Shown: positions 25,228-37,585, counted from the first letter of the stretch. The stretch is DNA of 64,000 bases from Apostichopus japonicus (GCF_037975245.1 NC_092563.1:22350960-22414959); one strand, 5' to 3'. Notes: generated from the letters alone by a model not told the origin. Made by a program: numbers and translations.

Positions 25228-25375
25228 CTTAAATATCTTGGAGTCTTCTTCGGGATCATAGTCTTGTTTTCCGGCGAGTTTCAATGGTATTTTGAACATG
25301 TTCTTTTCTGCATTCATCCACACTAATCCTTTGATGTTACCCTCATTAATCATTTCAGGTCTCTTCCGCTGTCCT
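25228..25375 (-). CDS. IRF: IRF DNA-binding-domain exon 1
   Basis: A 148-nt exon: CCAG acceptor, AAG|GTAACT donor, phase 0 at the 3' end. It encodes MINEGNIKGLVWMNAEKNMF, KIPLKLAGKQDYDPEEDSKI and FK, equivalent to the first half of the IRF domain (GLxWLNxExxxFxIPWxHA...). The usual RPW and IPW tryptophans are replaced (RPE, IPL), and the loop before GLVW is about three residues short. If the exon near 28095 is the upstream one, splicing creates an in-frame TGA just before this exon's coding start, so the ATG at 25353 would be the start codon. Confidence 0.88.
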
Positions 25376-25540
25376 CTGGAATGATCAAAGTTAACGAAGC
25401 TCAGTCAGTAACCAGTTTCAAATCTCTCTTAAAGACTCACCTGTTCTCCTGTTTGTAGTTTTCTGTCCTTCAGCGCATAGAGACTTAAGTGTGTATTTGC
25501 GCTTTATAAGAACTGTGTATTATTATTATTACTGTCGTTG
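25376..25540 (+). mobile_element. LINE (L2/CR1-type) 3' tail
   Basis: Plus strand: a reading resembling a non-LTR reverse-transcriptase C-terminus (SVTSFKSLLKTHLFSCL, compare SVxSFKSxLKTHLF) is followed by GCGCTTTATAAGAACT and a (TAT/ATT)n end, the classic 3' tail of such LINEs. It directly abuts the 5' edge of IRF exon 25228-25375, so the acceptor of that exon lies within or at the border of the element's antisense. Confidence 0.75.
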
Positions 25541-28090
25541 GGAGCCACGGTGAATCAAGATTTTACCCAGTTGCACCTGGCTCTATTAAGTAAAAAATTT
25601 GAATAATACCCGGTAAAAATCATATAAGTTATGACAGCAAACAGTTGACTACTTAAACAAAATATTGCCCGAAAAGTTTCTGTGTCTTGTTACTGTATGT
25701 AAATATAGATGACCTGATAAAGTGATAATCCTTAACAAAATCATTTAGAAACGCATAAATAAGAATTATATTATTGGAAACTCGATTTTTGGTCTATGTT
25801 CCCATGATGTGAAGAGCGTTGATGCTGAGATAATACAATACAATACTTTATTGATTATTATCGTCTATATAGCTGCATATTAATTAACTATAAAAAAAAT
25901 TGTTCAAATAAATGTGGACAAGTATAAATAGGGATATACAAAATTAAAATTTTGTTTTTTACTTAAAAGCATTACCCTGGTAACATGAGATTCTCAGCTG
26001 TTCGAGGGAACATGTACGTGTGTAGGCCTACTATAGGGCCTATATGAATACTATGAGGGTGCATATATGTACTATATCAATACCGTGGGCACAATAATAC
26101 ATTTTGTTGTTATAGTGCCAATGAAGCCTACAGTCAACTATTTTTGCTTTATAAAGACGGTTTATTTGAAAAGATCGCACTGCATTTATGGTAGGCGAAA
26201 AATGAAGCTAAAAAAGAGCGGTACATTCACGAGGATGCATAAATGTAGGCATGAACAAATTCTTATCCCTGGCATTTGGTGTATTACATCCCCTACACCC
26301 ATTTTCATGGGGGTATATATCCCCCCCTCCCCCCCCCCCAGGATCGCCGCCCATGGAGACAGACGTAACAGTCGCAAATGAGTAAAAAGTCGTAGAATAA
26401 TAAACTTAATCAATTTGCCACCAAATAAATCAATCATCTGTGAAGCACAGATTCGTTTGAAATTTTGAATTAGAAATTGCTACAGCCAGTTTCCACTTGT
26501 TCGCCAGCCTGCGTAGAAGCTAGGCACTGAAAGAGTATATTAGCCGATTAATTTAACTAAAGCAGAGTCAGTTACTGTGCTGTTTTGAATAAAAATGCGT
26601 CTTAAACTTGCTCTACGAATAAAACATAAAATGCATGGCGTGAACACTCAGGCACTCAGGCGTTCAACTCGGTTAATTAAATTTGACGAGTCTCCGTTGC
26701 GCATCGCTGAGGTTTGTTTCACGTGTGTCTTTCAACGTGGTACATTAAAGCTTTTCATCATGCTAAACACAAAAATTCACTTCGAAAAGTATACAGCTTA
26801 AATTTTACTCTACTTCTTCGATACCAAAAAGTAGGGATAATTCAAATTCGAATTATAATCCGTTGATTAAAAATATAAGCCAGTGATTATAACTTTGTGG
26901 AGAGTAAAACGATTTAGAAATACTAATCTATGTGGATATTGTGATTGCAAATACTTAATGCCAACAGGTTGCAATTAACAAACACAATGTAATCATAAAT
27001 ATAAGCCATAATAATAATTTTGTGGAGAAACGATATATCTAACAATTTTTCGAAATACCTCTAGTCATAAGAGAGTTACAACATAGTTGTAACTAAATGA
27101 ATGAATGAGTAAATAAAAAAATTAATCAATCAATAAACATTCTGCGAAGAACACATCTATAGCTAAGGAAAATCCAAAGTCAGTTACAGACATCATAAAG
27201 GTTAAAAACATATATGGTAAAATTTGTAATAAGACATTTTTTCACTATAACTACGCCTATTATGAAAGAATTGTTGAAGGCAAATCCTAAAATCCATAAG
27301 CTACTTATTAATATCCTGCATTTAAATTGTAAAATATTGGTAGCTAAAACAACATCACAATATGCATACAATAATTTCTTCTAACAACCACCAAGCAAAG
27401 ACGAAGAGTTTTATAAAATATTTAGTTTTCGTTCGTAAGAAAACCAAAACTTACTGAATCAACAACGTCAACTTTTGGAGAAGTTTAGCTTCAAGTTTTG
27501 GAGCTCGCTCAAAAAGCCAAATCTAATGTTGTAGAAGAACGAACCATGCCAATCCTGGCGCAAGGAAATGAGGTTATGACTTGTTTTAAAACAAGTCAAT
27601 TGTGATCATATAATTGTGATCATATAATTGTCCCCTGGGGGAAATATATTTACACATTGTAATTACTTGAAATCTGTTCATTTTTGTCAATAGGGACCCA
27701 AGTATTGACAGATAGGTATTGAAATGATGTTTTAATGTTTATAATTTTTTTTTTATAATTGAGCTAATTAGATATGTAAATATGCAAATGAGGTTATGAT
27801 AAAAACACTGTACTTTTTTTGCCCATTTGAAATTATTTTGATGAAATCTGCTGGACTTTTGATAGTTTGATGAGTTCAAGACATGTTATTTCATAAGTAA
27901 AATATAATTTGATGTTTGAATGTGAGGAATATGACTGATTAGCCCCCCCCCCCCCCCTCTCTCCAAAGTACTGTATTATGTAATACAATGGTAGCCACGC
28001 GTAACGGTAAGTCATATAGGCTATACCAATTGCGCTACGACAGTACATGTATACACAATACATAGTACGTACAGTGTGCAACTGTGCGGC
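25541..28090. other. gene-free, AT-rich stretch upstream of IRF exon 1
   Basis: Presumed IRF intron 1. It holds a hAT-like fragment ending GGATCGCCGCCCATGG at 26341 (relative of 48448-49380), a short direct repeat TTGTGATCATATAA (27600-27630) and poly-C runs. No coding exon seen. Confidence 0.45.
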
Positions 28091-28094
28091 TTAC

Positions 28095-28200
28095 CATATC
28101 AGAATTTCATCGTCAGAATCTTCTTCTCCAACGGCTGGATGGTCAAATTGCCCATAAAAAGAAGGTCTAACGCCTCTTAGAAGTATTTAGCCATGATAAT
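28095..28200 (-). other. possible IRF 5' untranslated exon
   Basis: Minus strand: about 100 bp ending at a strong donor ATATG|GTAAGC. The reading GQFDHPAVGEEDSDDEILI is open but leads to a stop when joined in the IRF frame, so I treat it as leader sequence or as an exon of something else. Its 5' edge is undefined; the 8.2-kb foldback element begins about 60 bp further upstream. Confidence 0.3.
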
Positions 28201-28439
28201 ATGTGCTAAATAGTTACCGTTACAATTACGTGAGTGATTGCATTGACCCTAACTACACGACCGGTGTGAAGTTAGATACTTATTCCCCGTTCCTCGTTCG
28301 ACATTCGCGAATGAGTAACTGCCACCGATTCAGTTACGTATTCGACAATGGTATCGACGTAACACCTCTGGCATGACGTAAGCTTTCTTACAAGATGTTA
28401 AACATTTGGTCGTGGTAAAAGGTTTATCTATGGGTCATA

Positions 28440-29530
28440 TACTCTAATGAATATTTAGAAGGATACCATGATGCATCTTTTCCGGTCCGAATAGTTCTTG
28501 ACCAACTAAAATGACCAGTACTTCATCAGTTTCTAAATTAATGTAACGGGACCTGAAAAAAACACTCTAGGCCCTAATCAAGACTAGCACGCCTTGGACC
28601 ACCTAAACAATGGGTCATAGGAATTCTTAACACATTGAAGAAGGATACCATAATGCGTCTTGACCGGTCCAAAGCGTGCTTGACCAATTAAAATGACCGC
28701 TAAATCAACAATTTTTTAAATAAATGTAACAGGAACTGAAATAAAAACATTTGGGCCCTAATCAAAACCAGCACGCCTTGGACCGCCCAACCAATGGGTC
28801 GTATGAACTCTTAAGTCATTGTAGAAGTGTACCATAATGCGTCTTGCCCGGTCCAAAGAGGGCTTGACCATATTAAATGACCACTAAATCATTACTTCTT
28901 TCATGAGTGCAACGGGACCATGAAAAAGCTTTGGGCCCTTATCCATGCAGCACGCCTTGGATCACCAAACCGATGGTTAACATGAATTCCAAGGACATTA
29001 TAGAAGAGTACCATAATGCGCCTTGCCAGGTCCAGTGTTCTTGACCAATTAAACTGACCACTAAATCATCAATACGTTAATGTATGTAAATGGACCTGCA
29101 AAAATCTTTAGGCCCCAGTCAAGACCAGCACGCCTTGGACCACCTAACCAATTAGCCATAGGAAGTCAAAGGACATTGTAGAAGGGTACCATAATGCGTC
29201 TTGCCCGGTCCAAAGCGTGCTTAACCAATTTAAATGACCATTAAATCATTACTTTTTTAATGACTGAAAAGGGACCACGCAAAAGCTTTGGGCCCTAATC
29301 CATGCAGCACGCCTTGGATCACCAAACCGATGGTTAACATGAACTCTAAGGACATTGTAGAAGAGAACCATAATGCGCCTTGCCCGGTCCAAAGAGTCCT
29401 TGACCAATTAAACTGAACACTAAATCATCAATACGTTAATGTATGTAAATGGACCTGCAAAAATCTTTAGGCACATATCAAGGCTAGCACGCCTTGGACC
29501 ACTGAACCGTTGGGTCATATGAATTCTTAT
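28440..29530 (+). repeat. subterminal tandem array, left arm (about 6 units of 180 bp)
   Basis: Each unit contains GCACGCCTTGGACCACC, ACCATAATGCGTCTTGCCCG, GTCCAAAG and TTGACCAATTAAA...TGACCACTAAATCAT. Units differ by about 10-15%. Confidence 0.9.
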
Positions 29531-29534
29531 TTAT

Positions 29535-31080
29535 GGCTGCATGCAGGGACGTGGCTAAGTCCAGATGATTGGGGGGGGGGGTGTAGTGGCTGAAATTCCA
29601 ACTGGATGGGTTTTGGAGCCGGAAAATTCCGACTGCTGCCTTGTAACCCCCCACCCCCCCCCCCTCCCAGCACTTCTCGACAACGATACGGTCACTTTCA
29701 GTAAGGCACCCTATCTTTCGCGACTGCACTTTTGTTCCGAACTTTTTTTCGGTACTGTTGTTACCACTTGCCCTCACTTCACAAAGTTATTAATCACTCT
29801 GGTTAAGCGAGTAAGCAACTGAGTATAAGTTATCTGCTTGATAGGCTACATAGACTACTAACTACAAAAGCTATGTTAATGTAACAAAGAGGAAAACAAC
29901 AAATTTTCAACAAATTATATTCGATGACATAGTGAAATTACCCCAAAATACAGTGCTTTCTCCTAGGGCGCTTAATATTATTTTCTTGGGGATGGGGGGG
30001 GGGGGGGGAGGGGTGAGACTGTTTATCACTCACATGAGAAAAGGATTTGGATTTAGAGCATTTGGAATGAAGTGAACAATTAAAAATTTTGCAGAAAAAT
30101 GTTGAGTTGACGAGATACGATAAGTTGTCAATTAAACATTTTGCCCAAAAAATATTTCAATTGCTCAGTTGGAATGAAGTGAACAATTGAACATTTTGCC
30201 AAAAAATGTCCATTTGACGAGATAAGGTAAGTTGTCAATTAAACATTTTGCAGAAAACTTTTGCTCAATTAAAGCAACTGAGCATTCCAACATTTTTCTG
30301 TTTTTGATAAGATTTTATCTTGTACTCTACACAATTTACTGAAAAATTTCACCTTATATGGCAGTGTTTCTTATGTTGATGGCACTTTTAAACTTCCGTA
30401 GATTAGCATTGAGTGTTTTTATTGTGTACGATGTACTGTAGTTCTATTAAGCATTTTTTTACAGTATTCAAAATCGTACGAAGTTTTGTATGGTGGAGTA
30501 TAAGAATCACGAGATACAATTTCTCAATGTGACAAGGAAAACGTGATAAATATGACTGATTAAAGGTCAATTTTGACCGAAAATTTAGTTCGCTCACAAA
30601 TTACAAGAATATATGAAAATTAGAGTGCGACAGTCGGAAAAATTAGAGTGCGACAATCGGAAAAATTAGAGTGCGACAGTCGGAAAATTCCGATTGTCGC
30701 ACTCAAATTTTACAACTATCGTCAGTTTTACCAAGATTGGGGGGTGAGACACTGTAGGAAAGCTTTTACAATTTTAGAACGTTACCTCTAAATGACTTCC
30801 GAATTCATTGATATGTCAGCATTTATAACACTTTCACTTGCGCAAATCACTTACGAAATTTCAGGCCTAATCAAATAGGAAAATTGCAATGTGGGAGTTA
30901 TTTGAACACAGTGGCATAAAGCGACAGCATCTTTCCAGGGCTAAAGCAAGGCTGTAACAGGCTTGTAGCAGGCTTGTAACATGCTTGTGGCAGGCTTGTG
31001 GCAGGCTTGTAGCAGGCATGCACTGTCATAAAAGCTCAACTGAAGCTTACAGCCGGACAAACAATCAAAGTAATGAACAA
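29535..31080. other. core of the foldback element, left part
   Basis: Contains a hAT-like terminus fragment (GGGACGTGGCTAAG near 29548) followed by G/C runs, a motif repeated three to four times around 30120-30260 (AATTAAACATTTTGCC), a triple repeat of AATTAGAGTGCGACAGTCGG (30618-30700), and a short series of GGCTTGTAGCA units (30950-31015). No gene. Confidence 0.6.
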
Positions 31081-31090
31081 TCCCCTAGGC

Positions 31091-32183
31091 CAGTGGCGGC
31101 GGAACCGGGGGGCTTGGGGGGCTCAGCCCCCCCAATGAAAAAGTTGAGGGGGCAAATGCATGATAAGCCCCCCCCCCCCCCAATATTTACCAAGGCTCCG
31201 AAACGTGCATCTGCCCATTTTTTCAATGCATACTTGTCGATCTGTCCGATGCACACGTATACTATATAGGTGTAATAATTTTAGTAATTGCTGGGGGACC
31301 CTCGGCCCGTCCCCTGGCTATAGACCACATTGTCACCCCAACCGCGTCTTCACGCCCCGTGAAAAGTGGAAGCAGTGAGTGTGAGTACCAGTAAGCGTAA
31401 CACAACTTCGTCTTAGGCCAATGACTTGCCTCATTTCAGACAGTTTTCCAACATCCCCTTACTTAGTGGCGGAGCGTCCATATATACAGTCAGGGGGCGG
31501 ATGCCCCCCCCTGACAGACTCAAATGGACTGCTGGCGCCCTTTTCAGCTTTTCACTATACTTCTTACTTATTCGCTATTATTGACTATTTTATTGCGCTC
31601 TCATATACCTATTGACATTTGTCATATTCTCTTGGTGTAATTTTCCGACAAAATGGCGACGACACCTATTTATTCTCCGTTTATCTGCAAATTAGCAAGG
31701 CCCGGAAAGGGTCATTTCCTGCAATCTAGGGAGTATCTTTACTCAAAATTTTCTGTACGCTCCGCGCCAACATGTGGTGGCGCTCCGCTTAGATAGTGTC
31801 GAAAGCGCCCCTACAGACCATTCTTGCCCCCCCCCCCCGACCACGCGGAATACCCCTAGTTCCGCCACTGCCCTTACTACACTAAAAAATGTCTTTGCGA
31901 GTACACTACGAGTATAATTCTCTTAAAACACCATCGAATATACAAATTTCAATGTTTTTACAGACTTTTACGTGCAATCTGAGAAATTGCAGACTTGAGA
32001 CACATATTTTAGGGCTAGGTATTCGCAGCATAAAACACACGGGAAGTGCCGTTTCCGGCCATCTGGAGGTTTGATATAACCCAAAATTTTCTTGTACGCT
32101 CCGCGCCAACCGATGGTGGCGCTCCGCTTAGATAGTCTCCACACATTAGCCCCCCCAATAATTTTTCCGTTCCGCCGCGCCTG
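31091..32183. mobile_element. hAT-type element with a nested MITE
   Basis: Starts CAGTGGCGGCGGAACCGG, ends TTCCGCCGCGCCTG, and is flanked by 8-bp duplications CCCTAGGC (31083-31090, 32184-32191). After removing the nested MITE at 31464-31870 it is about 680 bp. It carries the module TACGCTCCGCGCCAAC...GGTGGCGCTCCGCTTAGATA near 32090, shared with 31750, 37500 and 39330. Confidence 0.88.
31464..31870. mobile_element. nested hAT-type MITE, 407 bp
   Basis: Begins TAGTGGCGGAGCG, ends TTCCGCCACTG, with 8-bp duplications CCCTTACT (31456-31463, 31871-31878). It lies wholly inside the element at 31091-32183, so it inserted later. Confidence 0.88.
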
Positions 32184-32194
32184 CCCTAGGCCTA

Positions 32195-34100
32195 CCACTT
32201 AATGGCACATGCAGTAACGTTCAAACAAGGAACGAAGAAAATTGTGACTATTTCTGATATTTAATTCATTTGGGAATACAAATGCGAAAATGCAGTTAAA
32301 ATTTCATAATGCTGCAGTTTCTTTCATTTATCTATCACTTAAGAATGTTAATGGTTCGACACGAGGGAGCAATCACGCTATGATAAATATGAACTCTCGG
32401 TCTTTTAAAGGTAATTCCATGGACAAGGTAGGCAGTCAGTTCGTACATAGGTATCAATTAGTTCGAGCCTAATGGTCAAGCGCTCTTTAACGAGAGAAAA
32501 CTTCTAGGAAACATCCTGAATGAATTATTCAATCACAATCAGAACGCACGGTCCTTTGTTCCGCTCCTTCACATTTATCTTATGAAGTATTAAGTAATAT
32601 AGTGATATGGAACATCTTTGCACATAGATTGGTAAAATGTATCAATTGTACCAAATTAAAGTAATTTTGGCATGAAAATTTCTCTTCTAGGCCTACAAGT
32701 ACATCTCAATCCAACTAGAGAATAAATGAGGAGGGTGGGGGGGGGAGGGGTGGATATTAAGCATGTTACATATCTCCTGACTTCTATATTTCCATAATTG
32801 ACTCAGCATATAGCCTAATTTATATTAACCGAAGAATTAATACATTAAATACAATTGTAAGTGATTAGAAAAGTGTAATTTTGACTAAACGCGAAATTGC
32901 CCTAAAATCTGGCACTTTTGTTAATGGATTGAATATATCTTGTGTATTTAGTAAAATGTGTATAGCTAGATTATGGAAGTTATAATTAATATTTAGGTAA
33001 AACTGAATAAAAGGAAATTTGCTAAAAACTCACACTAACTCTGCATGGTCTATGTTTAGTTGGAATAAACCCAGTGAAACTTCTTATGGTCGATCTGCCT
33101 TCTATACACTTCAACGGAAACTCCAACGATTAACTGAAAAATGCATAGAATGGCAGTACATAGGGTAACTTGGATTGATTTATTACCAACTATGACTAAT
33201 GGAGATCATCAATAAATCAGAAAGGAACTTCGGCATAAAAAACATGTCTGGGTAGAACTATTTCACTTGAAGACTATTTTGCTAAATAAACTATTAAAGT
33301 ATGTTTATCTCCGCTTGACCCAAGATGACTGATTGCCTTAGTCAGCTCTATATGGAATGTAGCAGTGGAATCTTTCAGAACCTACGAAGGGGGGGGGTAA
33401 CAGCGTTCACAAACACTTTCATGGAGCGAGGCAAGAAAACTTCTCTGTTCTTTCAATCTGTAAATCTGTGACGTGTGAAACGAATAAAAGAAATGAAATT
33501 AAGTTCTATGAACGGATAATAAAAAAACGTTTTTCATTGCGTTGCCAGTCTTCATTAATCACTTCATTCTGAGATATGGAGTTGCGCTAAGGTGCGTGCA
33601 CGCCCCCCCCCCCCCCAAAAAAAAAGAGTGCGCGTGTGTTTCTCCTGGGTGGGAAGGAAACTTTGTATGCTGATGATCGTAAAGCACCAATTAGCATTAA
33701 TCTTGCGCGGCAAAGGTGTTGCTTTTGTTTTGTATTACCACCCTGGTACACACAAAGAGTAAAACTTCAAAAAAGAAAATATTGATGAATCTATTGGCAG
33801 AGATGAACGCAGAGACGTGATTCGTAGCCACAAAAACGACTAGTTGACTGAACTTTGTAGCGTTAAAAGAAGTACAAAACGATTCCAGAAGAGATTAAAT
33901 AGTCAAACACGTAACTGTAGTTTACTTCAAAAAACAATAAAAGTGTTTATTTAATCACTGCTTCTTATCGGGAGGTTTTCAGCATTGGAACATGTAGATG
34001 GGAACAAACATGACGAAATATCAATATGATATTTCGCAATCGTACAGCAGCACGTAAACAAAATATCTCCTTATAGGTTAGAGGACTTGCTTACTGTACA
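32195..34100. other. core of the foldback element, right part
   Basis: AT-rich. One plus-strand open stretch (about 33017-33170; SWNKPSETSYGRSAFYTLQR) has coding-like character but no recognised family. Poly-G and poly-C runs are near 32740, 33390 and 33605. Confidence 0.4.
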
Positions 34101-34106
34101 CTTATA

Positions 34107-34107
<1 letters not shown>

Positions 34108-34164
<57 letters not shown>
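34108..34164. repeat. (TA)n microsatellite
   Basis: Uninterrupted TA dinucleotide of about 55 bp. Confidence 0.95.
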
Positions 34165-34165
<1 letters not shown>

Positions 34166-34239
34166 GAGTTAAACAGATAAACAAAGTAGGTACATAAAAG
34201 AAAACAATAATAACAGTCCAGGCAAAAGTGGACTTTACC

Positions 34240-35660
34240 AACAGAATCTACTGAATAATGATTGTGCATTAGTCATTTGTATTAGTGAAGCACTCTTTGG
34301 ACCGGGTAAGACGCATAATGGTACCCCTCAACAATGTCAATAGAATTCATATGACCCATTAATTGGGTGGTCCAAGGCGTGCTGCATGGATTAGGGCCCA
34401 AAGCTTTTTCGTGGTCCCGTTTCAGTCATAGAAGAAGTAATGATTAAGTGATCATTTTAATTGGTCAAGCACTCTTTGGACCGGGCAAGACGCATTAGGG
34501 TACCTTTCAACAATGTCCTTGGACTTCCTATGACCCATTGTTTAGGTGGTCCAAGGCGGGCTGGTCTTGACTGGGCCTAAAGATTTTTGCAGGTCAATTT
34601 ACATACATTAACGTATTGATGATTTAGTGGTCAGTTTAATTGGTCAAGAACACTGGACCTGGCAAGGCGCATTATGGAACCCTTCTACATTGTCATTACC
34701 GTTCATATGACCCATTGGTTGGGTGGTCCAAGGCGTGCTGCATGGATAAGGACCCAAAGCTTTTTCGTGGTCCCGTTACACTCATTAAAGAAGTAAAGAT
34801 TTAATGGTCAGTTTAATTGGTCAAGCACTCTTTGGACCGGGCAAGACGCATTATGGTACCCTTCTACATTGCCATTCGAGTTCATGTTACCCATTGGTTT
34901 GGTGATCCAAGGCGTGCTGATCTTGACTGGGGCCTAAAGATGTTGGCAGATCCATTTACATTAATTAACGAAGTGATGATTTAGTGGTCAGTTTAATTGG
35001 TCAAGCACTCTTTGGACCGGGCAAGACGCATTATGGTACCCTTCTACATTGCCATTCGAAATCATGTTATCCATTGGTTTGGTGATCCAAGGCGTGCTGC
35101 ATGGATTAGGGACCAAATATTTTTCGTGGCCCCGTTTCACTCATTAAAGAAGTAATGATTTAGTGGTCATTTTAATTGGTCAAGCACTCTTTGGACCGGG
35201 CAAGACGAATTATGGTAGTCTTCTACAATGTCCTTAGAGTACATGTTACCCATAGGTTTGGTGATCCAAGGCGTGCTGCATGGATTAGGGCCCAAAGCTT
35301 CTTCGTGGACCCGTTACACTCATTAAAGAAGTAATGATTTAGTGGTCATTTAAATTGGTCAAGCACTCTTCGGACCGGGCAAGACGCATTATGATACTCT
35401 TCTACAATGTCCTTAAAGTTCATGTTACCCATCGGTTTCGTGATCCAAGGCGTGCTGCATGGATTAGGGCCCAAAGCTTTTTCATGGTTCCGTTACACTC
35501 ATTAAAACGGAACGATTTAATGGTCATTTTAATTGGTCAAGCACTCTTTGGACCGGGCAAGACGCATTATGGTACACTTCTACAATGTGTTAAGAATTCA
35601 TATGACCCATTGGTAAGGTGGTCCAAGGCTTGCTAGTCTTGATTAGGGCCTAAAGTAATT
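34240..35660 (-). repeat. subterminal tandem array, right arm (about 8 units of 180 bp)
   Basis: Inverted relatives of the 28440-29530 units (GGTCCAAGGCGTGCTGCATG, GGACCGGGCAAGACGCATTA). More units are kept here than in the left arm. Confidence 0.9.
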
Positions 35661-35703
35661 TTTTTACATTAATTTAAGAACTGATGAAGTAGGATGGTGA
35701 CTT

Positions 35704-36169
35704 CGAAGTTCGGCCACTTAAGACTTAAAACACCCCAAAACTAAATCTTCTGGTATAAATCATTTGAAAATATACTTCATATGGTGGGAGAATTTTGTTA
35801 TAGTACGATACACGGCCAAACTTTCTTTCCTGCAAACTGTTTTCACGTTGTTTTCCAAGAAGATTCTTCGTGATTGTGGAACTGGTATTTCTTGCTAGAG
35901 TATTGTGAAGTTCGGACGCGCAACCCACAGTGTGGCGCTGGTGATAAAATTGGTGGCGCAGTTGCTCTTTCAGTAATTATAACAGACTTCATAGATCTTC
36001 GTCATTTTGTTGACAAATTTGTAAGTAATTTCTTGCACACGGGTCATTTTGGAGAGAAAATAACTGTAGCTTCGTACTTTTTGGTGAAATTTGGCTCTTC
36101 CTGTAGTTTTTCATGGTGAAATCGTGTATTTCTTAGGGGTGGCTGATCTTCGCAGTATGCCGAACTTCG
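35704..36169. mobile_element. possible insertion with short inverted ends
   Basis: CGAAGTTCGGC at 35704 and its inverted copy at 36159-36169 bracket 466 bp that interrupt the right arm of the foldback element. No target duplication is evident, so this is tentative. Confidence 0.4.
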
Positions 36170-36473
36170 CACTACTGACTATACTAGTCATTTTAGTTGT
36201 CAAGAACTATTTGGACCGGGCAAGATGCATTATGTTACCCTTCTTCATAGTCATTAGAGTTCATATGACCCATGGGCCATAGATAAACCTCTTTCCACGA
36301 CCAAATGTTGAACATCTTGTAAGAAAGCTTTTGTCTTGCCAGAGGTGTTACGTCGATACCATTGTCGAATACGCAACTGAATAGGTAGCAGTTACTCATT
36401 CGCGAATGTCGAACGAGGAACGGGGAATAAGTATCTAACTTCACACCGGTACATATAGCCTATATCACTACGG

Positions 36474-36600
36474 CGTTGTCACAGAATGTTAGCACCAATC
36501 AAAATAGATCTCTGAAAAGATTTAGGGTTTCAGCCAATCGCAGGCATTTCCTGGATAAACAACATGTCTGCGCCCTTGTGTAAACTTATGCCGACCCCGG
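36474..36600 (+). promoter_or_regulatory. promoter-like inverted-repeat partner, copy A
   Basis: About 110 bp similar (roughly three quarters identical) to the inverse of 47635-47745. Both hold two CCAAT-type boxes (GCACCAATCAAAATAGATCT and CAGCCAATCGC) and ATGTCTGCGCCC. Copy A starts some 24 bp from the end of the foldback element. It may be part of a transposon terminus rather than a host promoter. Confidence 0.4.
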
Positions 36601-36902
36601 TTTCAGTGGTGTACACGAACTAACGTTAGTAATAACCAAGGCCTATACTTACCAGTCACTTTTTTACGCTGAACAACCAAAGTGAAGCCTTCCGTACCTA
36701 TTTTTTATATGAACGCAATACAAGTGTGCCCGGTGACTGTGCTGAGGACTACCAAGTAAAAGTGGTCGGATTTTCACAGAATAACGTTATTGCGTTACTT
36801 GACAATTCGTCCATATGACTTCAAGTTACACACTGACTCACTGAGAGAGACGTGAGACTGGAGTAAGCTAGGCCCTAGGCTAATAATTAAATAGGCAAAG
36901 GC

Positions 36903-37384
36903 CTAACACTTTATGTTAATGTTACAGCTCGTATGGCACTTGTACCAAATTATCTGAAAACGAAACTCATGATGAGGGACGTGTGGAAGATTCGTGTTGA
37001 TCTTCCAGGCAGGTAGGTCTAGGCTATATGATGTTTCTTCTCCAGTAAACAAGAGGATATTACTTATTCCTATTTCCCCATGAATATGATAGATTTGAAG
37101 ACAAACAATGGTATGATTGAGATATTGAAATGCAATGGTCTCCAACTGTGTAAACTCATTCAAATTAAATAGGCCTGTACATGTTATGATATTCTTTGTA
37201 AATTGTGATTGGCCATTAATAACATTGTCTGCAATGTATTTTCCATATAATGGAGATTTACTCCTCATCCATGACTGATTCATTATTTTCATACATTCAT
37301 CCCCCTGCTGATGGTTCTCCAAAGTTTCATTCCCTACAGTACTATGTGTGGCATTTGTATTGAGGGACTTTCCCCACTTTTCCT
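36903..37384 (-). CDS. unrecognised open reading frame
   Basis: Minus strand: roughly 158 open codons from shortly after a TAA near 37388 to a stop at 36903, including KSPLYGKYIADNVINGQSQF and IICLQ-like hydrophobic stretches, with Cys/His near the end. Composition is more even than the flanks. No domain recognised. It may be a remnant of a transposon ORF or an exon preceded by an AG at about 37386. Confidence 0.25.
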
Positions 37385-37429
37385 CAGGTTAAAAATGTGC
37401 CCTTTTTCTACATAAAAATTCAGGTGTCT

Positions 37430-37585
37430 CAAGTTAGCAAGAGGCCAGGGAACCAGAATGAACGTTTCTGGTCATCTGAGGGGTTTGTAGAACCAAAAAT
37501 TTTCTTGCACGCTCAGCGCCAACCGATGGTAGCACTCCGCTCAGATAGTCGTGCATACAACTTTGCAAATCCTGGCTATGCCGCT
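37430..37585 (-). mobile_element. hAT-type MITE fragment
   Basis: Contains the shared module (TTGCACGCTCAGCGCCAACC ... GCACTCCGCTCAGATAGT) and one terminus (CCTGGCTATGCCGCTG). The other end is not found. Confidence 0.55.

Larger units (their letters stand above)
28260..36450. mobile_element. 8.2-kb foldback-type element with long inverted repeats and subterminal tandem arrays
   Basis: Bases 28260-28525 and 36190-36450 are inverted copies (roughly 88% identical by eye), starting ACCGGTGTGAAGTTAGATAC. Inward of each lies an array of roughly 180-bp tandem units (28440-29530; 34240-35660), the two arrays being inverted relative to each other. This architecture matches foldback/Galileo-like transposons. 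The core (29.5-34.2 kb) has no transposase I can recognise and carries its own insertions. I found no clear target duplication at the outer edges, so the exact ends are provisional. Confidence 0.8.

Noticed and set aside
28440-35660. CRISPR-like array from regular repeats
   Set aside because: Units are 180 bp without unique spacers, in a eukaryotic inverted-repeat element.
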